DNA from: Gammaproteobacteria bacterium | GTDB taxonomy: Bacteria; Pseudomonadota; Gammaproteobacteria; Pseudomonadales; Azotimanducaceae | Direction of reading: 5' to 3' | Assembly: GCA_030433075.1 (NCBI GenBank) | Contig: JAUILI010000016.1 | Span: forward strand, 1 to 39,428 | Length of the DNA stretch: 39,428 nt | Shown: one piece after another, positions 11,201-18,204 of the stretch | Layout: each line of letters opens with the position of its first letter | Position numbering within the stretch: position 1 is the first letter of the stretch | Made by a program: the position numbers and the translations under genes | The notes under the pieces: model-generated | Databases searched by the model: none | The model's input: only the letters and a program-made list of their open reading frames with translations | What the model was told of the DNA's origin: nothing

Positions 11201-11357
11201 GGACGCCCGCCCGGTGGTGAGCATTGAGGACGGGGCTCCGGCCCGGCCGCAGCGCCCGGCGGTAACAAAGGCCCCGGAGCCCATCGCGCCCCTCGAGGCC
11301 ATCCCAAGCGCCCGAGCGGCCAACGATCCGCGGCAGCAACGCGCCGCCGCAGAGTAA
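8265..11357 (+). CDS. rne: Ribonuclease E
   Basis: Endoribonuclease and degradosome scaffold at the inner membrane. The ATG at 8265 ([10 protein letters not shown]) matches the family start; the GTG at 8256 is less likely. The 1030-residue product has an S1 domain (about residues 35-120), the 5'-sensor and DNase-I-like catalytic core with [13 protein letters not shown], and the zinc-link CPRCTGQG near residues 400-410. After the core, the amphipathic segment [12 protein letters not shown] (about 562-575) resembles the membrane-targeting helix. The tail has several Arg-rich blocks, an acidic region, eleven 8-residue EPVAEE repeats (10728-10991), and two NDPR motifs (about residues 972 and 1020). 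NDPR motifs are reported from Pseudomonas RNase E tails. A bidirectional terminator follows. Confidence 0.97.
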   Translation: MKRMLINATQPEELRVALVDGQKLYDLDIESRMRVQTKANIYKARITRVEPSLEAAFVDYGAERHGFLPLKEIAQEYFQKKGGNGEGRASISELVKEGQELIVQVDKEERGTKGAALTTFISLAGRYLVLMPNNPRAGGISRRIEGEERDQLRDAMSGLTIKDGMGVIVRTAGVGRSSEELQWDLDYLAQIWDAIGRAVEENPAPQLIYQENNVILRAIRDYLRQDIGEVLIDSADAHRQALEFIQQVMPSYENRIKRYEDPVPLFSRYQIETQIETAFQREVRLPSGGAIVIDPTEALVSIDINSARATRGADIEETALNTNLEAAEEIARQLRLRDMGGLIVIDFIDMNATRNQRAVENRMRDALEADRARVQVGRISRFGLMEMSRQRLRPSLEETTAIICPRCTGQGVIRNVRSLALSVLRILEEETLKERSAGVRAIVPVPIASFLLNEKRSDITAIEARNGVRIMIVPNPNMETPHFEVVRVRDDQVEALLSQESHEVAEAVLEATTENGYEAPPVPEAQDAIVKSVAPQQPAPAQAQAEAPAAPAAPVAAPAPQGGFLGRLFKGLFGAPSAPEPSEAKEQEESKEEERSSENRSRGGNRNRGGRNRRRGDRPRRSPSASTQDEDNSDDSTESGEQARDGRGNRRRRGRRPSNENANDQTSIDDSAENEESADSAGENDGQGEDDGNRRRRRRRRGGRGRRRSQDGNQELDGNNDAEDESAEDDDDADADAEARVVDLSEDDDDLTPPTEAHVPPENSRRRPRRSRGRGRGRSDNADAAESATEASDDTATEAASDVAADAASAAVVTAADSAPVTEPVAEEVAEPVAEEVAEPVAEEAAEPVAEEAAEPVAEEVAEPVAEDAAEPVAEEAAEPVAEEAAKPVAEDAAEPVAEEAAEPVAEEVAAPVQPAQGALALEADATETAEAPEAPVEAQERPAEALAEATPVEATPAAPAAVAPVGTRAANDPRNAGQDARPVVSIEDGAPARPQRPAVTKAPEPIAPLEAIPSARAANDPRQQRAAAE
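10728..10991 (+). repeat. In-frame 24-bp tandem repeat in rne (11 copies of an EPVAEE octapeptide)
   Basis: Eleven consecutive 24-bp units encode (A/T)(E/K)PVAE(E/D)(V/A). Higher-order duplication is visible. The 72-bp block 10752-10823 recurs at 10824-10895 with two base changes, and the 48-bp block 10896-10943 recurs at 10944-10991. The repeat keeps the reading frame and falls in the disordered scaffold part of RNase E. Copy number is likely to vary between strains; that is inference. Confidence 0.95.
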
Positions 11358-11362
11358 GCCCA

Positions 11363-11396
11363 AAAGCGCCGAGCCCTACCCGGGGCTCGGCGCTTT
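11363..11396. terminator. Bidirectional intrinsic terminator between rne and murB
   Basis: A perfect 14-bp stem (11363-11376 with 11383-11396) surrounds the loop TACCCG. The arms carry AAA at the 5' end and TTT at the 3' end, so it can act for rne on the plus strand and murB on the minus strand. Confidence 0.85.
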
Positions 11397-11401
11397 CTCC
11401 T

Positions 11402-12439
11402 CTAAAGGTGCAGCGGCTCCCTTTCCAGGCGCACCCCATAGCGCGCGTAGACACTCGCCTGCACGGACCCCGCCAACCAGTCCACGTCGTCGCGAGTGGC
11501 GCCTCCATAGTTCACCAGCACTAACGCATGCTGCTGCGCCATGCCCACGGGGCCCCGGCGCCGACCGCGCCACCCTGCCCCCTCAATCAGCGCCGCTGCG
11601 GACACCTTGCCACCCGATGCCGCAAAGGAGCGTAGGGCGAGCTCCGGCGCCCGAGCGCTGAGCCGCTGAAAGGCCTCGGGAGACAGCTGGGGATTCTTAA
11701 AAAAGCTTCCAACGTTGGGAAGGCGTCGCCAATCGGGCAGCTTGTCTGCGCGCAGAGCGCGCACGGCTTGGGCAAGGTCGCTCGGCCGCGCGGGGGCCCC
11801 AGGGGGAAGGGACTGAGCCAAACGCGCCTCAACCCCGGCATAGCCCAGCACGGGACGGCCGTTACGATGCAGCCGCAGGCGCAGCGTCAGCACCAGATAG
11901 GCACCGAGGCTTCGACGAAAGCGCGAATCGCGATAGGAAAAGGCGCAATCCTTCGCTGCCCACCACCCGCACTGGCCCGTTCGAAGATCGAGCACCTCGA
12001 GCGCTTCCACCACCTCATCAAGGCTTTGGCCGTAGGCGCCAACGTTTTGGACCGGGGCAGCGCCGGCTGTTCCAGGAATCGCGCTGAGATTCTCCAATCC
12101 CCAGAGACCTTCCTGGCTCGTCGCGCAGACCAGCGTATCGAGGCCCAGGCCCCCAAACACCTCGACCCGGCCGTGGCGCTCAAAACGGGGCGCCGGCGCA
12201 GCGAGGTGCCAAATCATGCCCGCAAGGCGCGGCGGCAGCAGCACATTGGAGCCTTCCCCGAGCACGGTAATGCGGCCCCGAGGGGCGTCCTCGGCCCAGG
12301 CCAAAAGGGCATCACTTCGACTTCGAAGGATGCGCCCGCCTTCTGCGCGACAGGGCAAGGCCAGCGTATTCCGGGCCGAAAGGTCCAGGGAAAGGGAAGG
12401 GGCTGGCCGGCTCACCGCGGGGAAACGCTTAAGGTACAC
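11402..12439 (-). CDS. murB: UDP-N-acetylenolpyruvoylglucosamine reductase
   Basis: FAD enzyme making UDP-MurNAc for peptidoglycan. The 345-residue product is of the E. coli type. The FAD-binding GEGSNVLLPP and NVGAYGQSLDEVVEALEVLD blocks, the Tyr loop CAFSYRDSRF, the proton-donor serine in NVGSFFKNP, and a C-terminal EREPLHL glutamate are all present. The GTG at 12439 has GGGGG about 9 nt upstream. A second GTG at 12415 would give a length and N-terminus closer to E. coli MurB, so the start is open. murB next to rne is the Pseudomonas-type order; the ptpA gene often found between kdsB and murB is missing. Confidence 0.95.
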   Translation of the reverse strand: MYLKRFPAVSRPAPSLSLDLSARNTLALPCRAEGGRILRSRSDALLAWAEDAPRGRITVLGEGSNVLLPPRLAGMIWHLAAPAPRFERHGRVEVFGGLGLDTLVCATSQEGLWGLENLSAIPGTAGAAPVQNVGAYGQSLDEVVEALEVLDLRTGQCGWWAAKDCAFSYRDSRFRRSLGAYLVLTLRLRLHRNGRPVLGYAGVEARLAQSLPPGAPARPSDLAQAVRALRADKLPDWRRLPNVGSFFKNPQLSPEAFQRLSARAPELALRSFAASGGKVSAAALIEGAGWRGRRRGPVGMAQQHALVLVNYGGATRDDVDWLAGSVQASVYARYGVRLEREPLHL

Positions 12440-12449
12440 TGGCGACCCC

Positions 12450-12487
12450 CGCCGGCGCCCTGCGTTGGGGCGGGCCAGTTTTTCATT
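12450..12487 (+). promoter_or_regulatory. GC-rich imperfect hairpin followed by T5 in the leader of the SDR gene
   Basis: CTGG (12450-12453) can pair with CCAG (about 12476-12479), and inside it CCCGCC can pair with GGCGGG. The run TTTTT follows at once. This resembles an intrinsic terminator or attenuator about 25 bp before the start at 12509. The pairing has a bulge and a large loop, so confidence is low. Confidence 0.3.
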
Positions 12488-12508
12488 CCACAGGGAGAGA
12501 TGGGCCTT

Positions 12509-13279
12509 ATGAAGCTTGAGAACAAAGTTGCCGTCATTACCGGGGGGGCCTCGGGCCTGGGTCGAGCCACCGCCGAGAAGGTCATCGCAGCGGGCGGCAA
12601 GGTTGCGATTTTTGACCTCAACGAGCAGCTCGCCAATGCCACGGCCGACGCCCTAGGCCCGTCCGCTAAGGCCTTCGCAGTCAATGTGTCCGATGAAGAG
12701 TCCGTGAAGGCGGCCATTGCCGGCACCCTCGAGGCCTTCGGCGCGATCCACATCAACGTGAACTGCGCTGGCGTGGGCGCTGCGGCGCGGACCCTCGGCC
12801 GAGATGGCGCCATGCCCCTGGCGACCTTCAACTTCGTGCTTGGCGTAAACCTCATCGGCACCTTCAATGTCCTTCGCTTGTGCGCTGAAGCCATGGCGAA
12901 GAATACCCCGGACGACGAGGACGGCGAGCGTGGCGTAATCATCAACACCGCTTCCGTAGCCGCCTTCGACGGGCAAATCGGCCAGGCTGCGTACAGCGCC
13001 TCCAAGGCTGGGGTGGCGGGCATGACCCTGCCCATCGCTCGGGATCTGTCCCGCACCGGGATCCGCGTGAACACCATCGCCCCGGGGATCTTCGAAACCC
13101 CCATGATGATGGGCGCGCCGGATCAGGTCCGCCTGCCCCTCATCGACATGGTCCAGTTTCCCAAGCGCCTCGGGGACGCCCCGGAGTTCGCGGCCCTTGC
13201 CGTGCATATGATGGAGAACACCTATCTCAATGGCGAAACCGTTCGCCTCGACGGCGGCATCCGGATGCAGCCGAAGTAA
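12509..13279 (+). CDS. Short-chain dehydrogenase, HSD10-like 3-hydroxyacyl-CoA dehydrogenase
   Basis: Classical SDR of 256 residues. The cofactor motif TGGASGLG is at 11-18, with Asp36 at the end of beta-2 (IFDLNEQ) favouring NAD(H). NCAG is near 85-88, and the catalytic Ser149, Tyr162 and Lys166 (YSASK) are intact. The blocks ASVAAFDGQIGQAAYSASK and RVNTIAPGIFETPM are those of the 17-beta-HSD10 / 3-hydroxy-2-methylbutyryl-CoA dehydrogenase branch, so oxidation of 3-hydroxyacyl-CoA in beta-oxidation or isoleucine breakdown is likely but unproven. The ATG at 12509 is preferred over 12500 because GGGAG is about 11 nt from it. A much longer upstream frame only mirrors murB. It converges on the selenoprotein gene. 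Confidence 0.88.
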   Translation: MKLENKVAVITGGASGLGRATAEKVIAAGGKVAIFDLNEQLANATADALGPSAKAFAVNVSDEESVKAAIAGTLEAFGAIHINVNCAGVGAAARTLGRDGAMPLATFNFVLGVNLIGTFNVLRLCAEAMAKNTPDDEDGERGVIINTASVAAFDGQIGQAAYSASKAGVAGMTLPIARDLSRTGIRVNTIAPGIFETPMMMGAPDQVRLPLIDMVQFPKRLGDAPEFAALAVHMMENTYLNGETVRLDGGIRMQPK

Positions 13280-13290
13280 GGTGCACAAGG

Positions 13291-13318
13291 GCAGGCACCG
13301 GATTATTCCGGTGCCTGC
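13291..13318. terminator. Hairpin between the convergent SDR and selenoprotein genes
   Basis: A perfect 12-bp stem (13291-13302 with 13307-13318) has loop TTAT. It follows the SDR stop by 11 bp on the plus strand. On the minus strand the TAA stop of the selenoprotein gene (13305-13303) lies in the loop, so this gene's last codons form one arm. No clear T tract follows on either side. Confidence 0.6.
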
Positions 13319-13830
13319 AAGTTCCCTAGAATTTCCTCACAGGCGGCTTCCGCCAACCCCATCATCTCCGCATCGGTTCGATCCTGAATGGGATGGGGCA
13401 CGAAGCAGCGCCGCGCCGGAAAAGCCAGGGCCTCCGCCTGCACCTCCGCAGCCTCTACAAAGGCTGTGGATGCCAGGAAGGCGCCGGGTACGCCACGCTG
13501 ATCAAGATCTCGCAGGTCATGCAGACTGCACGACGTACAAGAGCCTCAGTCAGCCAGCGCTTCTAGGACGAGATCGCATTCCTCGGCAATTTGCTGGCGC
13601 AGGGCCGTGGGCGCGGGGCGGGTAAAGGTGGGCTTGCTGTAGCGCCGCACCTCAGCCCCGGCAGCCTTGAGCTTGCCTTCGACGTGATCGAGGAAAACAT
13701 CACCGCGCGGTTTAGAAATATCTAAAAGCCCCACCACCTTCCCCGCCACGGAAGCGGGAAGGGGCAGCGGCGTTCGGGCCGCGGGGACGCTTTCCCCCGT
13801 CGGGTCCATCACCACCAAGCCAGTGCTCAT
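13303..13830 (-). CDS. UGSC-family selenoprotein, Sec encoded by in-frame UGA at codon 95
   Basis: The minus-strand frame opens at ATG 13830 behind a strong AGAAGGAG site, runs 94 codons to ...EALAD, meets TGA (13548-13546), and continues 80 more sense codons to TAA (13305-13303). Read with UGA as selenocysteine, the protein has 175 residues and the motif Sec95-Gly-Ser-Cys98-Thr-Ser-Cys101, then HDLRDLDQRG and VPHPI. The part before UGA has VGLLDISKPRGDVFLDHV, KPTFTRPAP and AEECDLVLEALAD. This is the layout of the UGSC selenoprotein family, known computationally from marine selenoproteome surveys (recalled, not searched). A candidate bacterial SECIS hairpin starts 12 nt after the UGA. The gene lies 27 bp after its thioredoxin-like partner. 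The enzymatic reaction is unknown; a selenol/thiol redox role is inferred from U-x-x-C. Alternative: a nonsense pseudogene. Confidence 0.88.
13516..13534 (-). promoter_or_regulatory. Candidate bacterial SECIS element
   Basis: In the mRNA, nucleotides 12-30 after the UGA form an 8-bp stem (GUCGUGCA with UGCAUGAC, one G-U pair) around the loop GUC. The E. coli fdhF SECIS has UGCA-GGUC-UGCA with its loop at nucleotides 19-22; here UGCA-GUC-UGCA has its loop at nucleotides 20-22. The loop keeps the GU needed for SelB recognition. The structure is seen in the sequence; function is inferred from the match in shape and spacing. Confidence 0.75.
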
Positions 13831-13857
13831 GGCCGTGCTCCTTCTAAAAGCCTTTGG

Positions 13858-15267
13858 TTAAAGGCGAATCTCATGGGTTACGGGGCTGCTGCCGATGGTG
13901 CCGCTGGCCCCCCACCCCCCAATCACTGCGGAAAACATGCCCGCCTCGCCCCCAGCACGCACGAGACGCAGACCGCCTTCCCGGAACTTCTCGAAGCGGC
14001 GTTCCGCCAGGGCCGGAGGAAGGCCCTCTTCCATGCCTCCGGCGCCGCGAATGAGCTCCTGCCCAGGGCGCGTCAAATAGTCGCGAAGGGTTTTGGTCAC
14101 GGTCTCCTTACTCCACCCGGCGTCGTGGAAGACCCGGGCGTGCTCGGGAGACACGACGAGGAACGCGTCCGCTGCCTGCACCATCTTCGGGTGGGAGACC
14201 ACCTTCAGCGCCTCGGCAAAGGAGCGGCACAGGGGCTCGGGAGTTCGGGCCTTTTGATCAACGATGCCCTGCACCCCATCGGCGGCGAAAAGGGTCACGC
14301 TATTGGCATTTCGAGGAAGGCCGGCATCCTCATTTAGGTTTGACCATTGGGGATCCCCGTCCTCCGCAAAGCAGAAGGTGTACTTGCCCGGGTTCCCTAG
14401 GGTGGCCCGGTCCACGCCCTGGGGACGCCCGCCACCGACGTTGCGAATCACCAGCTGAAGGGCACGCCCAATGGTGGCATTCGCCCGGTTCCCCTGCCCC
14501 AGCGCATTACCCTGGCTATTCATGCCAATGGCCTTAGCAAGGGGGCCACACACCACCACCATGGGACCGGAAAAATAGGTGGTAGCCAGAAGGCCGTGCA
14601 TGCAGAAGGGCGGCAACAGGGCCGCTTCCACAGCAGCGATCACCACGGGCAGGTACTCGGGCTTGCAGCCCGCGAGCACCGCATTGATGGCCACCTTCTC
14701 CACGGTGACGGGCACCAAGTTCGGGGGCACGTCCCCCAGCACCTCCGCCGGATCCCGGGTGGTCCCCTCGAGCATGCGAGCGACCCGCTCCGGGGTGGGC
14801 GGCACCACGGGGAGGCCGTCGCTCCAGCCCCGATCAAAGAGGGCCTCCTGGATATCCTCCTCCTGCCCCAGGGTCACGCGCCGTGCAGCAAGACGCTCCG
14901 CGCGCAGCCGCTCGCTGTGGGGCGGCGTGACGGACAGGGAGGCGCAGCCCGGGCGCAGGGCCGGAAGCTCTGCCCCCAGGGCCGAGTCCTCGAGAATGCT
15001 TTGCCACGCCGCACGCTCCCAGCCTTCACAGCGCGCCACTTCCTCTTCATCAGAGAAGGCGATGAGGGCCGGCACGATTTCGACGCCGAGATCGAAGGAG
15101 GCCTTTAGCGTCACATCATGTTGGACGCCAGGTACGGCGGGAAAGGCCGGATCGTCCTGGCTCCAGAGCGCGACCGTTTCCCGCGGCGCAAGGGCCTCAA
15201 GCACCGGTGTAATCAGCTGGCAGGTGGGGCAATCGGCTTTTACCACCACGACATAGCGCTGACTCAT
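13858..15267 (-). CDS. Thioredoxin-like domain fused to a UGSC-associated domain of unknown function
   Basis: The product has 469 residues from the ATG at 15267, which follows GGGGGAG and overlaps the kdsB stop (ATGA). Residues 1-95 form a thioredoxin-like domain with a CPTC active site (Cys13, Cys16) and an IVPAL cis-proline at about Pro66. Residues 135-469 are a second domain with WSDGLPVVPPTPERV, AINAVLAGCKPEYLPVV (Cys201), ATTYFSGPMVVVCGP, NSQGNALGQGNRANATIGRA and GNPGKYTFCFAEDG. I do not recognise a characterised function for this domain, but from memory such proteins occur beside UGSC selenoproteins. It is soluble, with no signal peptide. It could keep the downstream selenoprotein reduced or be its catalytic partner; both are inference. 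Confidence 0.8.
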   Translation of the reverse strand: MSQRYVVVVKADCPTCQLITPVLEALAPRETVALWSQDDPAFPAVPGVQHDVTLKASFDLGVEIVPALIAFSDEEEVARCEGWERAAWQSILEDSALGAELPALRPGCASLSVTPPHSERLRAERLAARRVTLGQEEDIQEALFDRGWSDGLPVVPPTPERVARMLEGTTRDPAEVLGDVPPNLVPVTVEKVAINAVLAGCKPEYLPVVIAAVEAALLPPFCMHGLLATTYFSGPMVVVCGPLAKAIGMNSQGNALGQGNRANATIGRALQLVIRNVGGGRPQGVDRATLGNPGKYTFCFAEDGDPQWSNLNEDAGLPRNANSVTLFAADGVQGIVDQKARTPEPLCRSFAEALKVVSHPKMVQAADAFLVVSPEHARVFHDAGWSKETVTKTLRDYLTRPGQELIRGAGGMEEGLPPALAERRFEKFREGGLRLVRAGGEAGMFSAVIGGWGASGTIGSSPVTHEIRL

Positions 15268-16040
15268 GCGTTCTCCCCCACCCAGCTTTCCTGTAAGCGG
15301 GCCAAGTCCTCGGGCGTATCCACCCCCCCAGGCACGGCCTCGCACGCTTCCGCCACGTGAATCCGTTCACCATAGGCAAGGACCCGGAGCTGCTCAAGGG
15401 CCTCAAGGCGCTCAAGCGTTGCCGGGGCCCAGGCCACAAAGCGGCGAAGCAGGCCCACGCGATAGGCGTAGAGCCCCAGGTGGCGCCAGCAGGGCGTGGG
15501 CAAGGTGGCCTCGCCTTCCGCCGCTGCGAGATCCCGGGGCCAGGGAATGGGCGCCCGGGAAAAATAAAGCGCCGTCCCCGCCTCATCCATGACCACCTTG
15601 ACGATATTGGGGTCGCGAAAGGCCTCGGGGCGAGCGATAGCTTCGCAGAGCGTGGCCATGGCGGCGCCGGAGCGCTCAAGGTTCGCCGCCACCTGGCGCA
15701 GCACCGCTGCCGGCACGCAGGGCTCATCGCCCTGTAAATTCACAACGATGGCGTCATCTTCCCAACCGCGCACGCGGGAAACCTCTTCGATGCGGTCCGT
15801 GCCCGAGGGGTGGTTCGGGTCCGTAAGCACCACCTCGGCGCCGAAGTCCCGGGCCACCGCTTCGATGCGGGCGTCATCGGTGGCGATGACCACGCTTTGG
15901 GCCCCCGCCGCGCAACCCCGGCGCCAGGCCTGGATCACCATGGGCGCATCCCCAAGGGGGGCCAGGGGCTTCCCCGGCAAACGGCTAGAGCCATAGCGCG
16001 CCGGAATCACGATATGAAAGGGACCGCTAGGGTTGGGCAC
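15264..16040 (-). CDS. kdsB: CMP-KDO synthetase (3-deoxy-manno-octulosonate cytidylyltransferase)
   Basis: Activates KDO for lipid A-core assembly in the cytosol. The 258-residue product has the nucleotidyltransferase start VIPARYGSSRLPGKPL, then TDPNHPSGTDRI, VVNLQGDEP, YFSRAPIPWPRD and HLGLYAYR, all family blocks. It overlaps the end of exbD by 14 bp and the next gene's start by 4 bp. In most relatives lpxK and ycaR separate exbD from kdsB; both are absent here. Confidence 0.96.
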   Translation of the reverse strand: MPNPSGPFHIVIPARYGSSRLPGKPLAPLGDAPMVIQAWRRGCAAGAQSVVIATDDARIEAVARDFGAEVVLTDPNHPSGTDRIEEVSRVRGWEDDAIVVNLQGDEPCVPAAVLRQVAANLERSGAAMATLCEAIARPEAFRDPNIVKVVMDEAGTALYFSRAPIPWPRDLAAAEGEATLPTPCWRHLGLYAYRVGLLRRFVAWAPATLERLEALEQLRVLAYGERIHVAEACEAVPGGVDTPEDLARLQESWVGENA

Positions 16041-16455
16041 GCTTGCCCTCCTCTGTATGCTGAGTTTCTAGCTTAAGGGATGAAAAGCCGGCCTGCTCCG
16101 CGAGCGCCAGCAGGGCCAGAACCTCGCCATGGGCGGCCCCTTGATCCGCCGCCAAGCTCAGCTCCCTTCGGCCTGCCTCGGCGGCCCGGCGGAGCGCCTC
16201 CAAGCGCGCGGGCGCAGCTTCGGGCAGCAGCGTGCCTTCCAGGGCCGCCGCCCCCTCTGCAGAGAGGCTTAGGCGCACGGCCCGCTCCGGGACAGCGCTC
16301 CGGGCACTCACCGCGGGGCGATCGATGGTGAGGGCCCCCGGGGGATCGGGGAACCGCGTTGCCACCATAAAAAATACCAGGAGCAGAAAAAGCACGTCCA
16401 CGAGCGGCGCAAGCTCTAGGGCGGGGGCCTCAAGGCGCCGGCGGGGAAAGCTCAA
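16027..16455 (-). CDS. exbD: ExbD/TolR family biopolymer transport protein
   Basis: Proton-motive-force coupling protein with a single N-terminal membrane helix (about residues 15-38) and a periplasmic domain; 142 residues. Asp20 in APLVDVLFLLLVFFM is the conserved protonatable residue of ExbD/TolR/MotB. Its start overlaps the exbB stop by 4 bp. This pair upstream of kdsB is the second ExbBD set found near comEC in gammaproteobacteria. The energised partner is not visible here; no tonB lies in the window. Confidence 0.92.
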   Translation of the reverse strand: MSFPRRRLEAPALELAPLVDVLFLLLVFFMVATRFPDPPGALTIDRPAVSARSAVPERAVRLSLSAEGAAALEGTLLPEAAPARLEALRRAAEAGRRELSLAADQGAAHGEVLALLALAEQAGFSSLKLETQHTEEGKRAQP

Positions 16456-17030
16456 GGGCTCGGCTCCGGTTGCAGCCAGGGCCCAAGGCAGTGCTCTAGG
16501 GCGTTCATGAGCTCATCGACCCGCCGGGACAGCAGACGATGAGCCATGAGCGCCGGGATCGCGATGGTCAGCCCCGTGGCGGTGCTGATGAGCGCAGCAC
16601 CGATACCCCCCGCCAGGAGCGCTCCGGCCCCACCCTCCAGCGCATCGAGGCTGGAGAACACATCAATCATCCCCAGGACCGTGCCCAGCATGCCGAGCAG
16701 GGGCGTGATCATGGCCAAAATCCCCAGCAGCGTGAGGTAGCGCTCCAGGCCCTGGAGCTCCTGCGCCGCCTGCTGTTCCAGGGCCCCCTTCAGGCCCTCC
16801 CCCGGGGCCCGCGCCTGGGCCACGGCCAGCAATCGTCCCAGGGGGCTTTGCCCCAAGGCCTCCGGGGCCACCCGAGGCAGGGTTTCCGGTGTCAGGCTTC
16901 GCAGCGCTGCGGGCAGCACGCGCTCACTGCGGAGGGCCAGGAGACGCTCAAAGATCAGCGTGAGGGCCAGCACGGAGGCCAGCAACAGGGGCACCATGGT
17001 GGGGCCGCCGGCAAGGAACCCTTCAAGCAT
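16452..17030 (-). CDS. exbB: ExbB/TolQ/MotA-family proton channel protein
   Basis: Inner-membrane partner of ExbD. The chosen start is the ATG at 17030 (MLEGFLAGGPTMVPLLLAS), giving 192 residues; the longer upstream frame only mirrors the flavoprotein gene. Three membrane segments are visible: about 12-28, and two in the conserved block ITPLLGMLGTVLGMIDVF ... GIGAALISTATGLTIAIPA. The gene overlaps the end of the lactone-oxidase gene by 8 bp and the start of exbD by 4 bp. Confidence 0.92.
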   Translation of the reverse strand: MLEGFLAGGPTMVPLLLASVLALTLIFERLLALRSERVLPAALRSLTPETLPRVAPEALGQSPLGRLLAVAQARAPGEGLKGALEQQAAQELQGLERYLTLLGILAMITPLLGMLGTVLGMIDVFSSLDALEGGAGALLAGGIGAALISTATGLTIAIPALMAHRLLSRRVDELMNALEHCLGPWLQPEPSP

Positions 17031-18204
17031 CGGCAGCGTCTCCAAAGATGGGGGCGAGGCCGGCGGTGAGGAAGCGGCCCTCCGGATCCCAGCGCCGGCG
17101 AAGGGCCCGGAAGCGCTCAAGGTTTTCCCCATAGCAATCATCGAAGGCCGCCCGGTCGAGGGAGAAGCGCTTACCCCAGTGGGGCCGGCCGCCGAAGGCG
17201 CGGAAGATCGGCTCGACGCGATCGAAGAGGGGTCCGTAGGGACGGCGGGCATCCTGGTGCACGGAGATGGCCGCCACCCGCTGCCCCTGCGTTGGGGACA
17301 GCCAGCCCCGGTCCCCAGCAACGATGCGGTACTCCACGGGCCAGGGGAGCTTTGGAAAGTCCTTCAAAAGGGCTTGCCGGAGCTCGCGGAAGCAGGCTGG
17401 CCCGGCCTCGAGGGGCACGGAGTATTCCATCTCGTTGAAGCGGGCGTCCCGATCGCTTGGAAAGATCTGCCAGGCGGGCCCCCAGCGCTCCCCCACCCCC
17501 CCAAAGGGCAAGGGGTCGAGCCTCGCGGACCCACCAAGGGGAATCTCCCGAAGCTGCTTAAAGATCGTCTCATCGCTGGCGGGAATCCACCAAAACTCGC
17601 CGTGGCGCTGGCTGCGAAAGCGCGCATGATTGCCTTCAAAAAGGGCCTCGAAGGGAACCTTGGCATTGCGCTCAGCGAGCCCGTAGGCCGGTCGCAGGCG
17701 CAGCGCAAGGGCCGTCACCACGCCGAGAAGGCCGAGGTGAATCCGGGTGCCGTCCAACGTTTCGGGGCCAGTAAGCACGTGGATCTGCCCTTCCCCATCC
17801 ACCAGGCGCATGCCCGTGACCATGGCCGCCAGGGACGGAAGGGCCCAGCCCGTGCCATGGGTGCCGGTCGCCAGGGCGCCGGCGAGGCTTTGGCGATCGA
17901 TATCCCCCTGGTTCGCCAGCGCGAGGCCGTGGGCTGCGAGCTTCGGTCCCAGGTCTGCCAAACGTTGCCCAGCGCCCAGCCAAAGCTGGCCGTCCTCCAA
18001 AACAACGCCATCAAGCCCCTCCAGGGACCCGAGGGCCTCGCCGGCGCCCCAAAGGGGAGAGAAGCTATGGCCGGCGCCCACCACCCGGCGCACGCCCGAA
18101 CCCTGGGGCGCCGCCAGCCAGCGCTGCACTGCCGCTTCCGAGGGCAAGGGCGTGAGCTCCGCCTCGGGAAATTGCTGGGCCCCGGACCAGTTCTCCCAAG
18201 CCAT
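17023..18204 (-). CDS. FAD-linked oxidase of the aldonolactone oxidase (ALO/GULO) family
   Basis: The 393-residue protein has an N-terminal PCMH FAD-binding domain: VVGAGHSFSPL with His46 as the likely covalent FAD ligand, and GALATGTHGTGW. The C-terminal ALO domain has HWGKRF, YGENLERFRALRRRWDPEGRF and is intact. Relatives oxidise sugar-1,4-lactones (D-arabinono-, L-gulono-) or alditols with O2 or another acceptor; the substrate here cannot be told. No signal peptide or membrane helix is seen. Its ATG overlaps the stop of the PLP-enzyme gene (TAATG), and its end overlaps exbB, so it is cotranscribed with both. Confidence 0.85.
   Translation of the reverse strand: MAWENWSGAQQFPEAELTPLPSEAAVQRWLAAPQGSGVRRVVGAGHSFSPLWGAGEALGSLEGLDGVVLEDGQLWLGAGQRLADLGPKLAAHGLALANQGDIDRQSLAGALATGTHGTGWALPSLAAMVTGMRLVDGEGQIHVLTGPETLDGTRIHLGLLGVVTALALRLRPAYGLAERNAKVPFEALFEGNHARFRSQRHGEFWWIPASDETIFKQLREIPLGGSARLDPLPFGGVGERWGPAWQIFPSDRDARFNEMEYSVPLEAGPACFRELRQALLKDFPKLPWPVEYRIVAGDRGWLSPTQGQRVAAISVHQDARRPYGPLFDRVEPIFRAFGGRPHWGKRFSLDRAAFDDCYGENLERFRALRRRWDPEGRFLTAGLAPIFGDAADA

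Noticed and set aside
9264-11363. Open frame of about 700 codons on the minus strand opposite rne
   Set aside because: It mirrors the repeat-rich, GC-biased RNase E tail and catalytic domain; composition is Leu/Gly/Arg-rich, there is no family resemblance, and rne is certain.
11768-12508. Long N-terminal extension of the SDR frame on the plus strand
   Set aside because: It is antisense to murB and to its leader. The SDR family N-terminus begins at the ATG at 12509 with a suitable ribosome site.
13546-13548. The TGA as a true stop, leaving a 94-residue gene, or as a nonsense mutation
   Set aside because: Frame, composition and family blocks continue for 80 codons, the codon is in the U-G-S-C motif, and a SECIS-like hairpin follows. 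A pseudogene is still possible until Sec machinery is shown.
17031-17321. N-terminal extension of ExbB
   Set aside because: It lies inside the flavoprotein gene in another frame; the conserved ExbB sequence begins at the ATG at 17030.
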